DNA of 64,000 bases, from positions 110,947-174,946 of the forward strand of contig NZ_SMFK01000007.1 of assembly GCF_004349355.1 (NCBI RefSeq), in the 5' to 3' direction. The notes beneath the pieces were generated by a model. The model had not been told where the DNA came from and made no database searches. It was given only the letters and a program-made list of their open reading frames with translations. Positions within the stretch are counted from its first letter, which is position 1, and the number at the start of each line of letters is the position of its first letter. The position numbers and the translations under genes are program-made. Shown here one piece after another: positions 48,611 through 58,264 of this stretch. Source of the stretch: Flavobacterium cellulosilyticum. GTDB lineage: Bacteria > Bacteroidota > Bacteroidia > Flavobacteriales > Flavobacteriaceae.

Positions 48611-50044
48611 ATGAAAAAATTTATAATTAGTATATTAGTTTTATCTACTACTTTCGTAGGATGTAGTTCAGATTTAGATATTAACAGGGATCCAGATTCT
48701 CTTAGCCCAAGCACTGTGCCATTATCAGCTCAGTTACCAGCGGGTATTACAGGCATCATTGGATCTGAAGGAGCTGCAATGTCAATCATTGGAGGTATGT
48801 GGTCGCAATATTGGACTCAAAGTAATGCAGCAAATCAATACAAATTTATTGATAATTATTCTATAGGTACATCAGACTATAATTTCATATGGACTGGAAT
48901 GTATGATGGTTTAGGAGATATTAGAAACGTAAAAAGAAGAGCTCTTGCAGAAGAAAATTGGAACTATTATTTAATAGCTACTATTCTTGAAGTACAAGCC
49001 TCTCAAATATTGACCGATTTATATGGTAGTATTCCTTACAAAGAAGCTAATAATCCTTCTATATTAGAGCCTAAATTCAATACTGGAGAGGAAGTTTATA
49101 CTTATATGATTGAAGATTTGAACGATGCACTTTCGAAATCATTGGCTGCTTCTAAAGGTACAATTCCAGGTAGTGACGATTTAATATTTGCTGGAAATAT
49201 GTCCAATTGGACTAAATTTGCAAATACTTTGAAGTTAAAAATTTATTTGCGTCAAATTTATAGTGCACGAGCTACAATTGCCTCTGATGGAATTAAACAA
49301 ATGATAGCTGCAGGTACACAATTCTTATCTGTTGATGCGGGAATGACTCAATTTACAGACGCTATCAATCAAAGTAATCCTTTGTATGAATACAACAACC
49401 GAAGATTAAATGTTGCAACAAACATGAGAATGAGTGCAACTCTTGCATCCTATTTTGATAATAATGGTGACACACGAAAAACAAAATATTATCTTGCAGG
49501 AAATTCTCTTAACCAAGGAGATTACGACAGTACAGTAGGTGCTGGAACAATTGCAATTGTCAACTTAAGTGCCACTACTCCAGCTCTATTAATGAGTAAA
49601 GAAAATAGTTTGTTTTTACAAGCTGAGGCTATGGAGAGATTTGGAACAGGTGGTAAATCATTATATGAAGCTGCTGTAAATGCTAATTTTACTAGATATG
49701 GTTTAGTTGGATCTACTTTTGTATCAGGAAAATATGCTTACCCAACTACTGGAACTCTTGAACAAAAGGTAGAGGCTATCATTACTCAAAAATGGATTGC
49801 TAGTTTCCCAGGAAATGGTTATGAAGCCTTTTTTGAAAAAAACAGAACAGGTTATCCTAAAACATCAACAGTGTATTCAACAAGTGCTGCTTATATTCCT
49901 GGACAATTTGTATATGCTAAAAACGGAACTACCTTAGGTTTATTTCCAAAAAGAATAGTTTATCCTCTAGTAGAGCGAAACGCTAATTCAAATGCCCCGG
50001 CTTTAGTAACATTAACAACCCCAGTTTGGTGGGCAAAAAACTAA
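48611..50044 (+). CDS. SusD/RagB family nutrient-binding lipoprotein (SusD-like 2 type)
   Basis: 477 residues. Lipoprotein signal with lipobox Cys at about residue 18 (TTFVGCSSD). TPR-rich SusD fold with ILEVQASQILTDLYGSIPYKEA and a late QKWIASFPGNGYEAFFEKNRTGYP, typical of the SusD-like_2 branch (PF12771 from memory). It is the surface lid of the SusC channel. 12 bp after susC and 4 bp before the next lipoprotein. Confidence 0.93.
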   Translation: MKKFIISILVLSTTFVGCSSDLDINRDPDSLSPSTVPLSAQLPAGITGIIGSEGAAMSIIGGMWSQYWTQSNAANQYKFIDNYSIGTSDYNFIWTGMYDGLGDIRNVKRRALAEENWNYYLIATILEVQASQILTDLYGSIPYKEANNPSILEPKFNTGEEVYTYMIEDLNDALSKSLAASKGTIPGSDDLIFAGNMSNWTKFANTLKLKIYLRQIYSARATIASDGIKQMIAAGTQFLSVDAGMTQFTDAINQSNPLYEYNNRRLNVATNMRMSATLASYFDNNGDTRKTKYYLAGNSLNQGDYDSTVGAGTIAIVNLSATTPALLMSKENSLFLQAEAMERFGTGGKSLYEAAVNANFTRYGLVGSTFVSGKYAYPTTGTLEQKVEAIITQKWIASFPGNGYEAFFEKNRTGYPKTSTVYSTSAAYIPGQFVYAKNGTTLGLFPKRIVYPLVERNANSNAPALVTLTTPVWWAKN

Positions 50045-50048
50045 CATT

Positions 50049-50786
50049 ATGAAAAAAATAATCATAGCACTATTTATTACAGGCACATTTTTTACAGCTT
50101 GTACTACGGTCGACACTGATAATGTGTCTAGAATAACTTATTTTCCTGTATTTACTATTTCAGGAGCTAACCCATTTTTTGTTTTATTGGGAACACCATA
50201 TACAGATCCTGGAGCTGTAGCAAAAGCAGGATCAACTGTAATTACTCATACAACTGCTGCTTTAGGGAAATATAGAGGAACAACATCATTAGACACAAAC
50301 AAAGTGGATGAATATTTTGTGACATATAGCGCAAAAAATGCTGATGGTTTTGTTGGAAGTGGATCTAGAAAAGTTATAGTATATAAAAACGGTGATTTAA
50401 TCAATAGTATAGAAGGACTATATACTTCTACTGTAGCTAGAAACGGTGTAACACCAGGCTCAACCTATATTGATATTAAATATATTTATATCTGGAAAAA
50501 CACAGATGGTACCTATCAAATATCGGATGCTTTTGGTGGTTGGTATGAATATGGTAGAGCAATAGGAAGTTCAGAAACTCCAGGAGGGACAATAAATGCA
50601 ATAAATATTACAACAAATAATTTTACTTTCCCAGGTAATCCATTAACTAATAAATATTTTGGAGGAGTTGCTAAAATTACAGATTTAACTGTGAATGCAG
50701 CAACAAAAACTTTAGTATTAACTTGTACATGGACAGCACCAACAGCTTACACATTCGTTTCGACCTTAAAACAAGTTCAACCTTAA
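50049..50786 (+). CDS. Lipoprotein with an Ig-like DUF5011/5012-type domain, SusCD-associated
   Basis: 245 residues. Lipobox at TFFTACTTV. The segment ISGANPFFVLLGTPYTDPGAVAKAG...VDEYFVTYSAKNADG is the bacterial Ig-like fold (DUF5011 type) that often follows SusD in small uptake operons. A second half rich in beta strands (YEYGRAIGSSETPGGTIN) may bind ligand at the surface. Precise role unknown. Confidence 0.78.
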   Translation: MKKIIIALFITGTFFTACTTVDTDNVSRITYFPVFTISGANPFFVLLGTPYTDPGAVAKAGSTVITHTTAALGKYRGTTSLDTNKVDEYFVTYSAKNADGFVGSGSRKVIVYKNGDLINSIEGLYTSTVARNGVTPGSTYIDIKYIYIWKNTDGTYQISDAFGGWYEYGRAIGSSETPGGTINAINITTNNFTFPGNPLTNKYFGGVAKITDLTVNAATKTLVLTCTWTAPTAYTFVSTLKQVQP

Positions 50787-50796
50787 AACAATAAAG

Positions 50797-51291
50797 ATGA
50801 AATTAATAAAAAATAATATTATAAAAATCCTTTTTGGTATTCTTATACTTACTTCGTTCTCTTCTTGTGATGAGGGAGGAAATCCAACTATTGGAGGAAC
50901 AACCACTAAAGATTTTTCTGGCGATTGGTTTATTACAATTACAGATGCAACTGGTAAGGTTCAAGTAGCAAATGCATTGCATTATACCTATAACACAGCG
51001 GCAAATGATAATACCATGTGGATAGATGATGCTAAACATGGTTGGTATTTGAAATGTAAAATCACTGTAAATCTTGCAGACGGAACTTTTACAGCTACAG
51101 CTCAACCTAACACAATTGATTCTGGTACAGTTACTATTACTGAAGGAAAAATTGAAAAAGGTGCAGGAAAATCTAAAGCTGGACACGTTGTTGATAAAAT
51201 TTCTTTTAAAGCAGTATTTAGTTATGATGCAGGAACAAAATTAACTTTTGTTGGTCATAAAAGAACTGGTTTCTTGGAAGACGAATACTAG
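50797..51291 (+). CDS. Surface lipoprotein, lipid-binding putative hydrolase family
   Basis: 164 residues. Lipobox in SFSSCDEG. The pattern DFSGDWFITITDATGKV...DNTMWIDDAKHGWYLKCKITVNLADGTF resembles the 'lipid-binding putative hydrolase' family of Bacteroidetes (recalled, not searched). Last gene of the SusC operon, ended by a strong terminator. No catalytic residues are evident, so hydrolysis is doubtful. Confidence 0.7.
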   Translation: MKLIKNNIIKILFGILILTSFSSCDEGGNPTIGGTTTKDFSGDWFITITDATGKVQVANALHYTYNTAANDNTMWIDDAKHGWYLKCKITVNLADGTFTATAQPNTIDSGTVTITEGKIEKGAGKSKAGHVVDKISFKAVFSYDAGTKLTFVGHKRTGFLEDEY

Positions 51292-51311
51292 TATTCACTA
51301 ATTATTAATTT

Positions 51312-51344
51312 AAAACCATCACGCCAGCGTGGTGGTTTTTTTTT
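51312..51344 (+). terminator. Terminator of the SusC operon
   Basis: AAAACCATCACG/CGTGGTGGTTTT (one G:U) with loop CCAG and a run of T, 20 bp after the last gene. Confidence 0.9.
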
Positions 51345-51423
51345 ATGAACTTGTGATGTTAATTATCGGTAATTAACCTTAATAACCTATATTTCAATAC
51401 ACTACTTAAAAAAAACATATTGT

Positions 51424-52797
51424 ATGAAAAAAATTATATTAACTACTATTTTAATCTTAATTCCAATTATAAATCAATCACAAAGTGACCCGCTATGAAA
51501 AAAAATTAACACAAAAGATCTTACTCTTATTGAAATAAATAATTACGGAAGACATACTATTATTTCAATTAGATGAAACATATTTAAAAAAAACTTATCA
51601 CAAATTCAAGACAACACAACACAAGAAAGCATAGAACTAAGTATTCCTAATGCCAATGGAACTATAGAACGATATGTAATTCGTGAATCTTCGAATTTTC
51701 CTCCGGAATTACAAGCAAAATATCCAGAAATAAAATCCTATAAAGGAGTAGACCTTTCAGATTGATAAGCTACAGCCTATTTTAGTTTTTCTCCCAATGG
51801 CTTACAAACTATGGCTTTAAGAGCGATTAAAGATTCATAATTTATTGAATCTTATTCGAAAATAAATACTGTTTACAAACTTATTTCTTCGAAAAACCGT
51901 TCAACTGGAAATTTGCCAACAGCTTGTTCCACAGAAGTTGTCGAATTAAATAAACAATTACAAAAAACAACCTATAAAGTCAAAGCTAACGACAAGGTTT
52001 TCAGAACATTTAGATTAGCATTATCTTGTAATGGTGAATATACCAAATATTATGGAGGAACTGTTGCTGGAGCATTAGCAGGTATGAATACCTCAATGAC
52101 ACGCATAAATGGAATTCTAGGCAAAGAACTAGCTGTTAAATTTGAAATTATTACCAACAATGATTTGTTAATCTATTTAGGCCCTCTTACAGATCCGTAT
52201 TCAGATGCTGCTACAGGTCCTGACAATACTAATGGAGCAACATGGAATTTAGAATTACAAAATAATTAAACCTCCACTATTGGAAATTCAAGTTATGATG
52301 TCGGCCATTTATTAAGTTGCTCAGGAGGAGTAGGTAATGCGGGTTGCATAGGCTGTATCTGTGTAAATCCTACTACATCTGTGCCAAGAGGAAAAAGAAG
52401 CGAATGGTCTGCCACTTATAGAAATACTCCTGAAGGACGTGATTACGATATTGACGTTGTATCTCATGAAATGGGTCATCAATTGGGAGCAAATCACACT
52501 TTTTTATATAAAGTTGAAGGCCGAAGAGCTAATATTGAGCCTGGAACTGGATCAACAATTATGGGATATGCTGGAGTAGCTACTCATAGTACATTAAATA
52601 TTCAAGAACATGTTGACAACTATTATAGTGTAAATACTATTACACAAATACAAAGTGTTCTTGCAAACAAAACCTGTTCTAGAAATAGTCCTATATTTAA
52701 TGAAAACATTCAATTAAAAAATATTGCTTCTGTCTACCATCTACTTACTTTTAATGTTGGAGATAGAAAATTAGATAGAAAAATTATGATTGAGTAA
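51424..52797 (+). pseudogene. Secreted reprolysin-like zinc metalloprotease, inactivated by nonsense codons
   Basis: One frame of 458 codons from the ATG at 51424 to the TAA at 52795 reads as a metalloprotease: signal peptide (MKKIILTTILILIPIINQSQ), a propeptide region with SPNGLQTMALRAIKDS, a middle LALSCNGEYTKYYGGTVAGA, the zinc site SHEMGHQLGANHTF (HExxHxxGxxH) and a Met-turn in TIMGYAG. Six in-frame stops interrupt it (TGA 51496, 51574, 51763; TAA 51766, 51838, 52267), yet no net frameshift has occurred. The C-terminal domains usual in flavobacterial secreted proteases are missing. Probably a recent pseudogene; it could have made peptides for the SusC system upstream. Confidence 0.85.
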
Positions 52798-52818
52798 TAT
52801 AAAATTAAAGATTCAAAT

Positions 52819-52847
52819 AAAAGGGTACCGTTTTACGCTACCCTTTT
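52819..52847 (+). terminator. Terminator after the protease pseudogene
   Basis: AAAAGGGTA/TACCCTTTT, a 9-bp perfect stem with an 11-nt loop, followed by ATTTTC. Confidence 0.7.
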
Positions 52848-52891
52848 ATTTTCAAAAAAATAGAAAATTTAGATTATCCAAAACAAAAAAC

Positions 52892-52899
52892 TATATTTG
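52892..52899 (+). promoter_or_regulatory. -7 box directly before rlmB
   Basis: TATATTTG ends 4 bp before the rlmB ATG (52904). With the usual distance the transcript would begin at or next to the start codon, so the mRNA may be leaderless. Confidence 0.6.
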
Positions 52900-52903
52900 C
52901 ACC

Positions 52904-53638
52904 ATGGAAAAAGAACATTTAATATTTGGAATACGCGCCATTATTGAGGCAATACAATCAGGGAAAGAAGTCGACAAAGTATTTATACAAAAAGAAATCT
53001 CAGGTGAATTAATGAAGGACTTGATGAAAGTCATGAAACGCGCCAATATTAATTTCTCTTATGTTCCTGTAGAAAAATTAAATCGATTAACACCAAACAA
53101 CCATCAAGGTGCAGTAGCTTCTATTTCTCCAATTGGGTTTATGGATTTAGAACATTTAGTTGAATCTACAATATCATCTGGTAAAACACCTCTGTTTTTA
53201 ATTTTGGATCAAATATCAGATGCACGTAATTTTGGTGCCATAATCAGAACTGCTGAATGTACTGGTGTAAATGGAATTATTGTTCAAAAAGCTGGTTCAG
53301 CTCCAGTAAATGGAGATACCGTTAAGACTTCAGCCGGAGCAGTATTTAATGTTCCTATTTGCAAAGTAGAACATATTAAAGACGCCATTTTCTATCTTCA
53401 AGGTTCAGGAGTAAAAACAGTTGCAGCAACAGAAAAAACAGAAATAAATATTTATGATGTTGATTTAAAAGAAGGTGTTGCCATTATTATGGGATCTGAG
53501 GACAGAGGAATCAATCCTTCGGTTTTAAAAATTGTAGATGAAAAAGCTAAACTACCAATGTTTGGAACGATTGGATCTCTCAATGTTTCTGTGGCATGTG
53601 GTGCTTTTTTATATGAAGCAGTAAGACAAAGGTCTTAG
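52904..53638 (+). CDS. rlmB: 23S rRNA 2'-O-methyltransferase (RlmB/TrmH family)
   Basis: 244 residues from the ATG of MEKEHLIFGIRAIIEAIQSG; the longer in-frame start at 52790 would overlap the pseudogene and terminator. N-terminal substrate-binding domain, then the SpoU knot: motif 1 ARNFGAIIRTAE, motif 2 IIMGSEDRGI, motif 3 MFGTIGSLNVSVACG. Likely methylates a guanosine in 23S rRNA (G2251 in E. coli). The stop codon overlaps a heptamer repeat. Confidence 0.93.
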   Translation: MEKEHLIFGIRAIIEAIQSGKEVDKVFIQKEISGELMKDLMKVMKRANINFSYVPVEKLNRLTPNNHQGAVASISPIGFMDLEHLVESTISSGKTPLFLILDQISDARNFGAIIRTAECTGVNGIIVQKAGSAPVNGDTVKTSAGAVFNVPICKVEHIKDAIFYLQGSGVKTVAATEKTEINIYDVDLKEGVAIIMGSEDRGINPSVLKIVDEKAKLPMFGTIGSLNVSVACGAFLYEAVRQRS

Positions 53639-53657
53639 ATTGCAGATTGCAGATTTT
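53637..53657. repeat. Heptanucleotide tandem repeat (AGATTGC x2 + AGATTTT)
   Basis: Three 7-bp units that begin within the rlmB stop codon. Confidence 0.7.
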
Positions 53658-53672
53658 AAATATAAAATAATA

Positions 53673-53706
53673 AAAAGGATTCATTACTCTTGTTTTGAAT
53701 CCTTTT
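53673..53706. terminator. Bidirectional terminator between rlmB and the rhomboid gene
   Basis: AAAAGGATTCA (53673-53683) pairs with TGAATCCTTTT (53696-53706); A and T tracts flank both sides. It overlaps the end of the convergent rhomboid gene. Confidence 0.75.
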
Positions 53707-54442
53707 CTTTGTTTTCAATAATAGTGTAACTTATTGTCGAATAATAGTTTTGTATCTCTTCCTCTATTTCAATATCAGGTATATTAACAAAATTACCTTC
53801 TTCGTCAAAACGCTGCATAAACTTATCCTCATTTGGATTAAAATCAGGGGATTCCCAATCGTATTTGATTATCTTTTTGTATTCAGGTGTTTTATATAAT
53901 ATAGAAAGCACAAATCCAGTTATTAAACCAGCCAAATGTCCTTCCCAAGATATTTGTTCTTCTACTTTAGGAAAAATATACCAAACCAAACCCCCATAAA
54001 CAACCACAACAGTTAGCGATAAGGCAACTAATCTATAATACTTAGTTTGAATTCCTTTAAAAAATATAAAACTCACCAATACATAGATTAAACTACTGGC
54101 ACCAATGTGATAACTTTCTCTACCAATAACCCATGTTATTATTCCTGAAAGTAAAATTCCATAACCAATAACATCCATAGATTGTTTAGAATAAAAATAA
54201 CGTAATGCCGCTAATAAAATAAGTAAGGGAATCGAATTATTGTATAAATGCTCCAAGTCCGAGTGAATAAATGGGCTAAAAATAACACCTTGCAAGCCTG
54301 AAATTGTTCTGGGTTCTATTCCATGTTCGTAAAAATCAAAATCAAATTTGATTTGTAACCAATACACAAACCACAAAAACCACACAAAAAAAAGTGGTAG
54401 TGCTATTACAGAATTTGAATATTTGAAATGGTTGTCGTTCAT
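53684..54442 (-). CDS. Rhomboid family intramembrane serine protease
   Basis: 252 residues with about six membrane helices. Catalytic Ser is S116 in GASSLIY (the family usually has GxSG; the final Gly is Ser here) and catalytic His is H169 in WEGHLAGLITG. HLYNNS (65-70) supplies the conserved loop. The C-terminal ~70 residues are soluble and acidic. Cleaves membrane protein segments in the inner membrane; substrate unknown. Some rhomboid-like proteins with altered motifs are inactive, but both catalytic residues are present. Confidence 0.9.
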   Translation of the reverse strand: MNDNHFKYSNSVIALPLFFVWFLWFVYWLQIKFDFDFYEHGIEPRTISGLQGVIFSPFIHSDLEHLYNNSIPLLILLAALRYFYSKQSMDVIGYGILLSGIITWVIGRESYHIGASSLIYVLVSFIFFKGIQTKYYRLVALSLTVVVVYGGLVWYIFPKVEEQISWEGHLAGLITGFVLSILYKTPEYKKIIKYDWESPDFNPNEDKFMQRFDEEGNFVNIPDIEIEEEIQNYYSTISYTIIENKEKDSKQE

Positions 54443-54547
54443 TAAAATTTTTAAAAATTTGATTTATAATTTTAAATTACTCAAAAATACACCCAAAAAC
54501 AAATTAATGCTATTTTGTCATATTTAAATACAAATCGTGATAGTAGA

Positions 54548-54636
54548 CGAAGTTTTTAGCCCAGATCGCAGCGGCATCCTTTTGGTTCCGTTTTTCACGG
54601 AAGCAAAAGATATAGTGAAGAGCTGGATTAGCTTCG
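54548..54636 (-). repeat. Structured intergenic repeat element, copy 2 (reverse orientation)
   Basis: Closed by CGAAG (54548-54552)/CTTCG (54632-54636) and CCAG/CTGG. On the minus strand it reads CACTATATC, a hairpin (TTTTGCTTCCGT / ACGGAACCAAAA), then GGATGCCGCT, the same frame as at 8990-9063. It lies in the 273-bp gap before rarA; the rest of the gap shows nothing else. Confidence 0.7.
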
Positions 54637-54715
54637 AATAAAAATAGTAATTTTACGGAGTTCTTTTAATTTCAATTTAAAGATAACGAATTTAGATTAT
54701 AGAATATAAAAACAA

Positions 54716-55993
54716 ATGGAAGCACCACTAGCAGAACGCATACGACCTCAAATTTTAGAAGACTATATCAGTCAGTCCCATTTAGTAGGTCCAAATGGAT
54801 CATTAACACAGCAAATTGTTAAAGGAATTATTCCTTCATTGATTTTTTGGGGACCTCCAGGAACAGGAAAAACAACATTGGCACAAATTATCGCCCAAGA
54901 ATCAAAACGCCCTTTTTATATTTTGAGTGCGATCAATTCCGGTGTGAAAGACATTCGTGAGGTAATCGAAAAAGCGAAACAAAGCGGAGGACTTTTCACC
55001 ACAAAAAACCCTATACTCTTTATCGACGAGATTCATCGTTTTAGCAAATCACAACAAGATTCTTTACTTGCTGCTGTCGAAAAAGGGTGGATTACATTAA
55101 TTGGAGCTACAACTGAAAACCCAAGTTTTGAGGTCATACCGGCACTTTTGTCGCGCTGTCAGGTTTATATTTTGAATGCCTTTACCAAATCTGATTTAGA
55201 AGCTTTGTTGTACCGCGCTATGAAAACAGATGCTTTTTTAGCAACAAAAAACATAAAACTTACCGAAACAGAAGCGCTGCTGCGACTTTCTGGTGGTGAT
55301 GGACGCAAACTATTAAATATTTTTGAATTGGTCGTAAACGCTTCTAATGTAGACGAAATTGAAATCACAAATGATCGCGTTTTTGCATTAGTACAACAAA
55401 ATACGGTATTGTATGACAAAAGTGGTGAACAACATTATGATATCGTATCTGCATTTATAAAATCAATTCGAGGTAGCGATCCAAATGGTGCTGTTTATTG
55501 GCTTGCGAGAATGATTGAAGGTGGCGAAGATGTGAAATTTATTGCTAGAAGAATGCTCATCTTGTCGAGTGAAGACATTGGAAATGCCAATCCAACAGCT
55601 TTTATCATGGCCAATAATACTTTTCAGGCTGTTGCCACAATTGGTTATCCCGAAAGTAGAATTATTTTGAGTCAGTGTGCGGTATATTTAGCTACTTCTC
55701 CTAAAAGTAATACCACTTATTTAGCCATTGGCACAGCCCAACAGTTAGTTAAACAAACAGGAGATTTGTCCGTGCCTATTCATTTACGAAATGCTCCTAC
55801 AAAATTAATGAAGGAATTAGGTTATGGAGAAGAATATAAATATTCTCACGATTACACCAACAATTTTGCTGAACAAGAATTTCTACCTGATACCATTTCA
55901 GAAACGGTGATCTACAATCCTGGAAACAATTCTCGAGAAAATAGCACCAGAGAATTTTTGAAAAACAGATGGAAAAGTAAGTATGGATATTAA
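54716..55993 (+). CDS. rarA: Replication-associated recombination protein A (RarA/MgsA)
   Basis: 425-residue AAA+ clamp-loader-like ATPase. Starts [25 protein letters not shown]; Walker [12 protein letters not shown], Walker [11 protein letters not shown], sensor in [13 protein letters not shown], and the MgsA C-terminal domain ([22 protein letters not shown]). Acts at stalled replication forks with SSB and RecA. Single gene. Confidence 0.96.
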   Translation: MEAPLAERIRPQILEDYISQSHLVGPNGSLTQQIVKGIIPSLIFWGPPGTGKTTLAQIIAQESKRPFYILSAINSGVKDIREVIEKAKQSGGLFTTKNPILFIDEIHRFSKSQQDSLLAAVEKGWITLIGATTENPSFEVIPALLSRCQVYILNAFTKSDLEALLYRAMKTDAFLATKNIKLTETEALLRLSGGDGRKLLNIFELVVNASNVDEIEITNDRVFALVQQNTVLYDKSGEQHYDIVSAFIKSIRGSDPNGAVYWLARMIEGGEDVKFIARRMLILSSEDIGNANPTAFIMANNTFQAVATIGYPESRIILSQCAVYLATSPKSNTTYLAIGTAQQLVKQTGDLSVPIHLRNAPTKLMKELGYGEEYKYSHDYTNNFAEQEFLPDTISETVIYNPGNNSRENSTREFLKNRWKSKYGY

Positions 55994-55997
55994 TTTT

Positions 55998-56025
55998 CAG
56001 TGGTCAGTAATCAGTAATCAGCTAA
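55998..56025. repeat. Heptanucleotide tandem repeat (CAGTAAT type, four units)
   Basis: CAGTGGT, CAGTAAT, CAGTAAT, CAGCTAA in a row, between the ends of rarA and the convergent gene. Confidence 0.72.
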
Positions 56026-56030
56026 GAAAA

Positions 56031-56789
56031 TTAAAACTTAACACTGATCTTCTCTGAAATTAATTGATCATTTTGATAATACTCAAAAAACCATTGATTT
56101 TCTTTTGCAACTAAAACTCCTTGAATAGTTCCTTTTACCGCCATAAAACTAGAAGGATTAGATGTTTTATACAATTTCATTATCACTTTTGGTTCACTAT
56201 CAATCAATTGATATCCATATGTAGTTGATTGCGCATAAAGAACATTCAGATTGCTTTCGGCAGTTGCGTTTTCTGTAGTTACAGGCACATTTAGAACCGG
56301 AGAAGCTGCAACAGCAGCGGTAGATGCAGAATAAGTAGTTGTTATTGAACTTGTATTTGAGCTTCCACCATTATATTTATAATTCAAATCAGCAACAAAT
56401 TTAAAGGCTTCATTTAATGCCTCAGTATAGGCTGAATCAAATTGTTTTTCTTTGCTTTTTCCGGCTGGAGATTGATAAATTATTTTGCCGTTACAATCCT
56501 TAAAAAGGAGAAAAACTTTGGTTGTCAAAAATGCTTTATCTTCCACTACATCAATATATAGTAATTTACATCTATCATTAAATTCAGCTGGAATCGTTTC
56601 AATAGCATAGAAACCCGTCATACCAGCTGTTTGCAAATAAGATTTTGTTTTGGTCTGAAGTCGATATTGATTTTCTGATTTTTGAAATTCATATTTTACT
56701 GGGATAATAACAGCTTTATAATCATTTATGGATTGTGAAAAACAATTACTGGCAATAAAACAAATTAGGAATAAGAGGCTATTTTTCAT
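56031..56789 (-). CDS. Secreted protein of unknown function
   Basis: 252 residues, not recognised. Signal peptide MKNSLLFLICFIASNCFSQS. Residues 20-145 look like a compact alpha/beta domain (YKAVIIPVKYEF..., IYQSPAGKSKEKQFDSAYTEALNEAFKFV); a Ser/Thr/Ala-rich linker (about 146-175) leads to a beta-strand C-terminus. The pattern is common among Flavobacteriaceae periplasmic proteins. 81 bp downstream of the HAD gene start region lies its own likely promoter. Confidence 0.75.
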   Translation of the reverse strand: MKNSLLFLICFIASNCFSQSINDYKAVIIPVKYEFQKSENQYRLQTKTKSYLQTAGMTGFYAIETIPAEFNDRCKLLYIDVVEDKAFLTTKVFLLFKDCNGKIIYQSPAGKSKEKQFDSAYTEALNEAFKFVADLNYKYNGGSSNTSSITTTYSASTAAVAASPVLNVPVTTENATAESNLNVLYAQSTTYGYQLIDSEPKVIMKLYKTSNPSSFMAVKGTIQGVLVAKENQWFFEYYQNDQLISEKISVKF

Positions 56790-56870
56790 GTGTATAATTT
56801 TATTTTATATTAATTTCAATTTGTATTCTCCTGTAATTACTTTTAACTTATAAATTTATAATCAGGTTAT

Positions 56871-57563
56871 TTATAAATATTTTTTTAAATCTAATAATTG
56901 ACTCACTTGTTTAATATGTGAACCTACTTCAATGTTGTTTTCGTTGAAAAAAATAGCATCTAAACCTGCATCCAAAGCCCCTTGCACATCTGACTCAATA
57001 CAATCGCCAATCATAATGCTATTTTCTTTTTTTGCTTTTGCCGAATTTAAAGCATATTCAAAAATAAGTCGATTTGGTTTTTTTACACCAGCCATTTCAG
57101 AATTTGTAATGGTTTTGAAATAATGTGTAATATACGAATTATCTAATTTATGTCCTTGTATTGACGCAAAACCATTGGTTATAATATGCAAATTGTATTT
57201 TGGTCTTAAATAATCCAAAAGTTCAATTGTTCCCTCGTATAAATGATTGTATTGGGGCAAATAATGAATATATTCTTTAGATAACTGATTTATTAAATCA
57301 TCCTCAACGTCAAATTGAATCAAATCTAAAGTATCTTTCAATCGTCCAAAACGCATTTTTTCCTGAGTTATTTCATCTTTTCGATACTTCTCCCAATATT
57401 CTCGATTTTTAGGAATATAAAAATGAAGAAATTGAACCATATCAATAGGCATTTTATTCAATTTAAAAATTGTTTCAAAAGCTAAGGCCGAATTTTTTTC
57501 GAAATCCCAAAGGGTGTGGTCTAAATCAAAAAAAACATCTGATATGTTATTTATTACTTTCAT
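56871..57563 (-). CDS. HAD superfamily phosphatase, YjjG-like nucleotidase
   Basis: 230 residues. Nucleophile motif DLDHTLWD with D13 and D15, helical cap, motif II ITNG (HIITNGFASIQ), Lys in GVKKPN and motif III MIGDCIESDVQGALDAG. Close to the YjjG group, which removes phosphate from noncanonical pyrimidine nucleotides. 1 bp after radC, so translationally linked in the mpl-radC operon. Confidence 0.88.
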   Translation of the reverse strand: MKVINNISDVFFDLDHTLWDFEKNSALAFETIFKLNKMPIDMVQFLHFYIPKNREYWEKYRKDEITQEKMRFGRLKDTLDLIQFDVEDDLINQLSKEYIHYLPQYNHLYEGTIELLDYLRPKYNLHIITNGFASIQGHKLDNSYITHYFKTITNSEMAGVKKPNRLIFEYALNSAKAKKENSIMIGDCIESDVQGALDAGLDAIFFNENNIEVGSHIKQVSQLLDLKKYL

Positions 57564-57564
57564 T

Positions 57565-58257
57565 TTAAAAAATTCCTTCGTCGTTAAAACTAAAATAGCC
57601 GTTTTCGGTAATGATAAGATGGTCTAATACTTGAATATCAAGATTGACTCCTGCGGCTTTTAACTTTTTTGTTATTTGCTTGTCAGCTTCACTTGGAGTC
57701 AAAGTACCCGAAGGATGATTGTGACACAAAATAACACTTGTAGCACCTAATTCTAAAGCTACTTTAAACACCAATCGCACATCGACCATTGTTCCTGTGA
57801 TTCCTCCCTTCCCTTGTTGGGATTTAGAAAGAACTTTGTTTGAATTATTCAAATATAAAACCCAAAATTCTTCGTGTGGCAATTCTCCAATAATGGGCTG
57901 CATCAACTCGAAAATCATTTTGCTCGACGTAATCTTTTTTAACTCAACTGCATCTTCTACTCTTCTGCGTCTTCCTAATTCCATGGCTGCCACAATAGAG
58001 ATGGCCTTTGCCTCCCCAATTCCTTTGAAATTTATCAATTGTTGAATCGTCATTTTCCCTAAAGCATTCAGATTGTTATCGACACTTGCCAAAATTCGTT
58101 TGCTTAAATCTACAGCAGACTCATTGCGACTTCCCGACCCAATCAAAATGGCAATCAACTCGGCATCACTCAAAGCACTTTTACCTTTAAGCATTAATTT
58201 TTCGCGAGGTTTGTCGTCTTCAGACCAATTCGTTATGGGGAAAGGGTTGTTTTCCAT
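57565..58257 (-). CDS. radC: DNA repair-associated protein RadC (JAB/MPN domain)
   Basis: 230 residues. UPF0758 N-terminus with helix-hairpin-helix (INFKGIGEAKAISIVAAMELG) and the JAMM metal motif LCHNHPSGTLTPSEAD. Function unsettled; often near genome maintenance genes. 7 bp after mpl. Confidence 0.94.
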   Translation of the reverse strand: MENNPFPITNWSEDDKPREKLMLKGKSALSDAELIAILIGSGSRNESAVDLSKRILASVDNNLNALGKMTIQQLINFKGIGEAKAISIVAAMELGRRRRVEDAVELKKITSSKMIFELMQPIIGELPHEEFWVLYLNNSNKVLSKSQQGKGGITGTMVDVRLVFKVALELGATSVILCHNHPSGTLTPSEADKQITKKLKAAGVNLDIQVLDHLIITENGYFSFNDEGIF

Positions 58258-58264
58258 TTATATT

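Noticed and set aside
51424..52797. Stop-codon recoding (TGA as Trp) in the protease gene
   Set aside because: Three of the six stops are TAA, and neighbouring genes end normally in TAA/TGA/TAG, so nonsense mutation is simpler.
55998..56025. Heptamer tracts as a CRISPR array
   Set aside because: Units are 7 bp without spacers and no cas genes are present.
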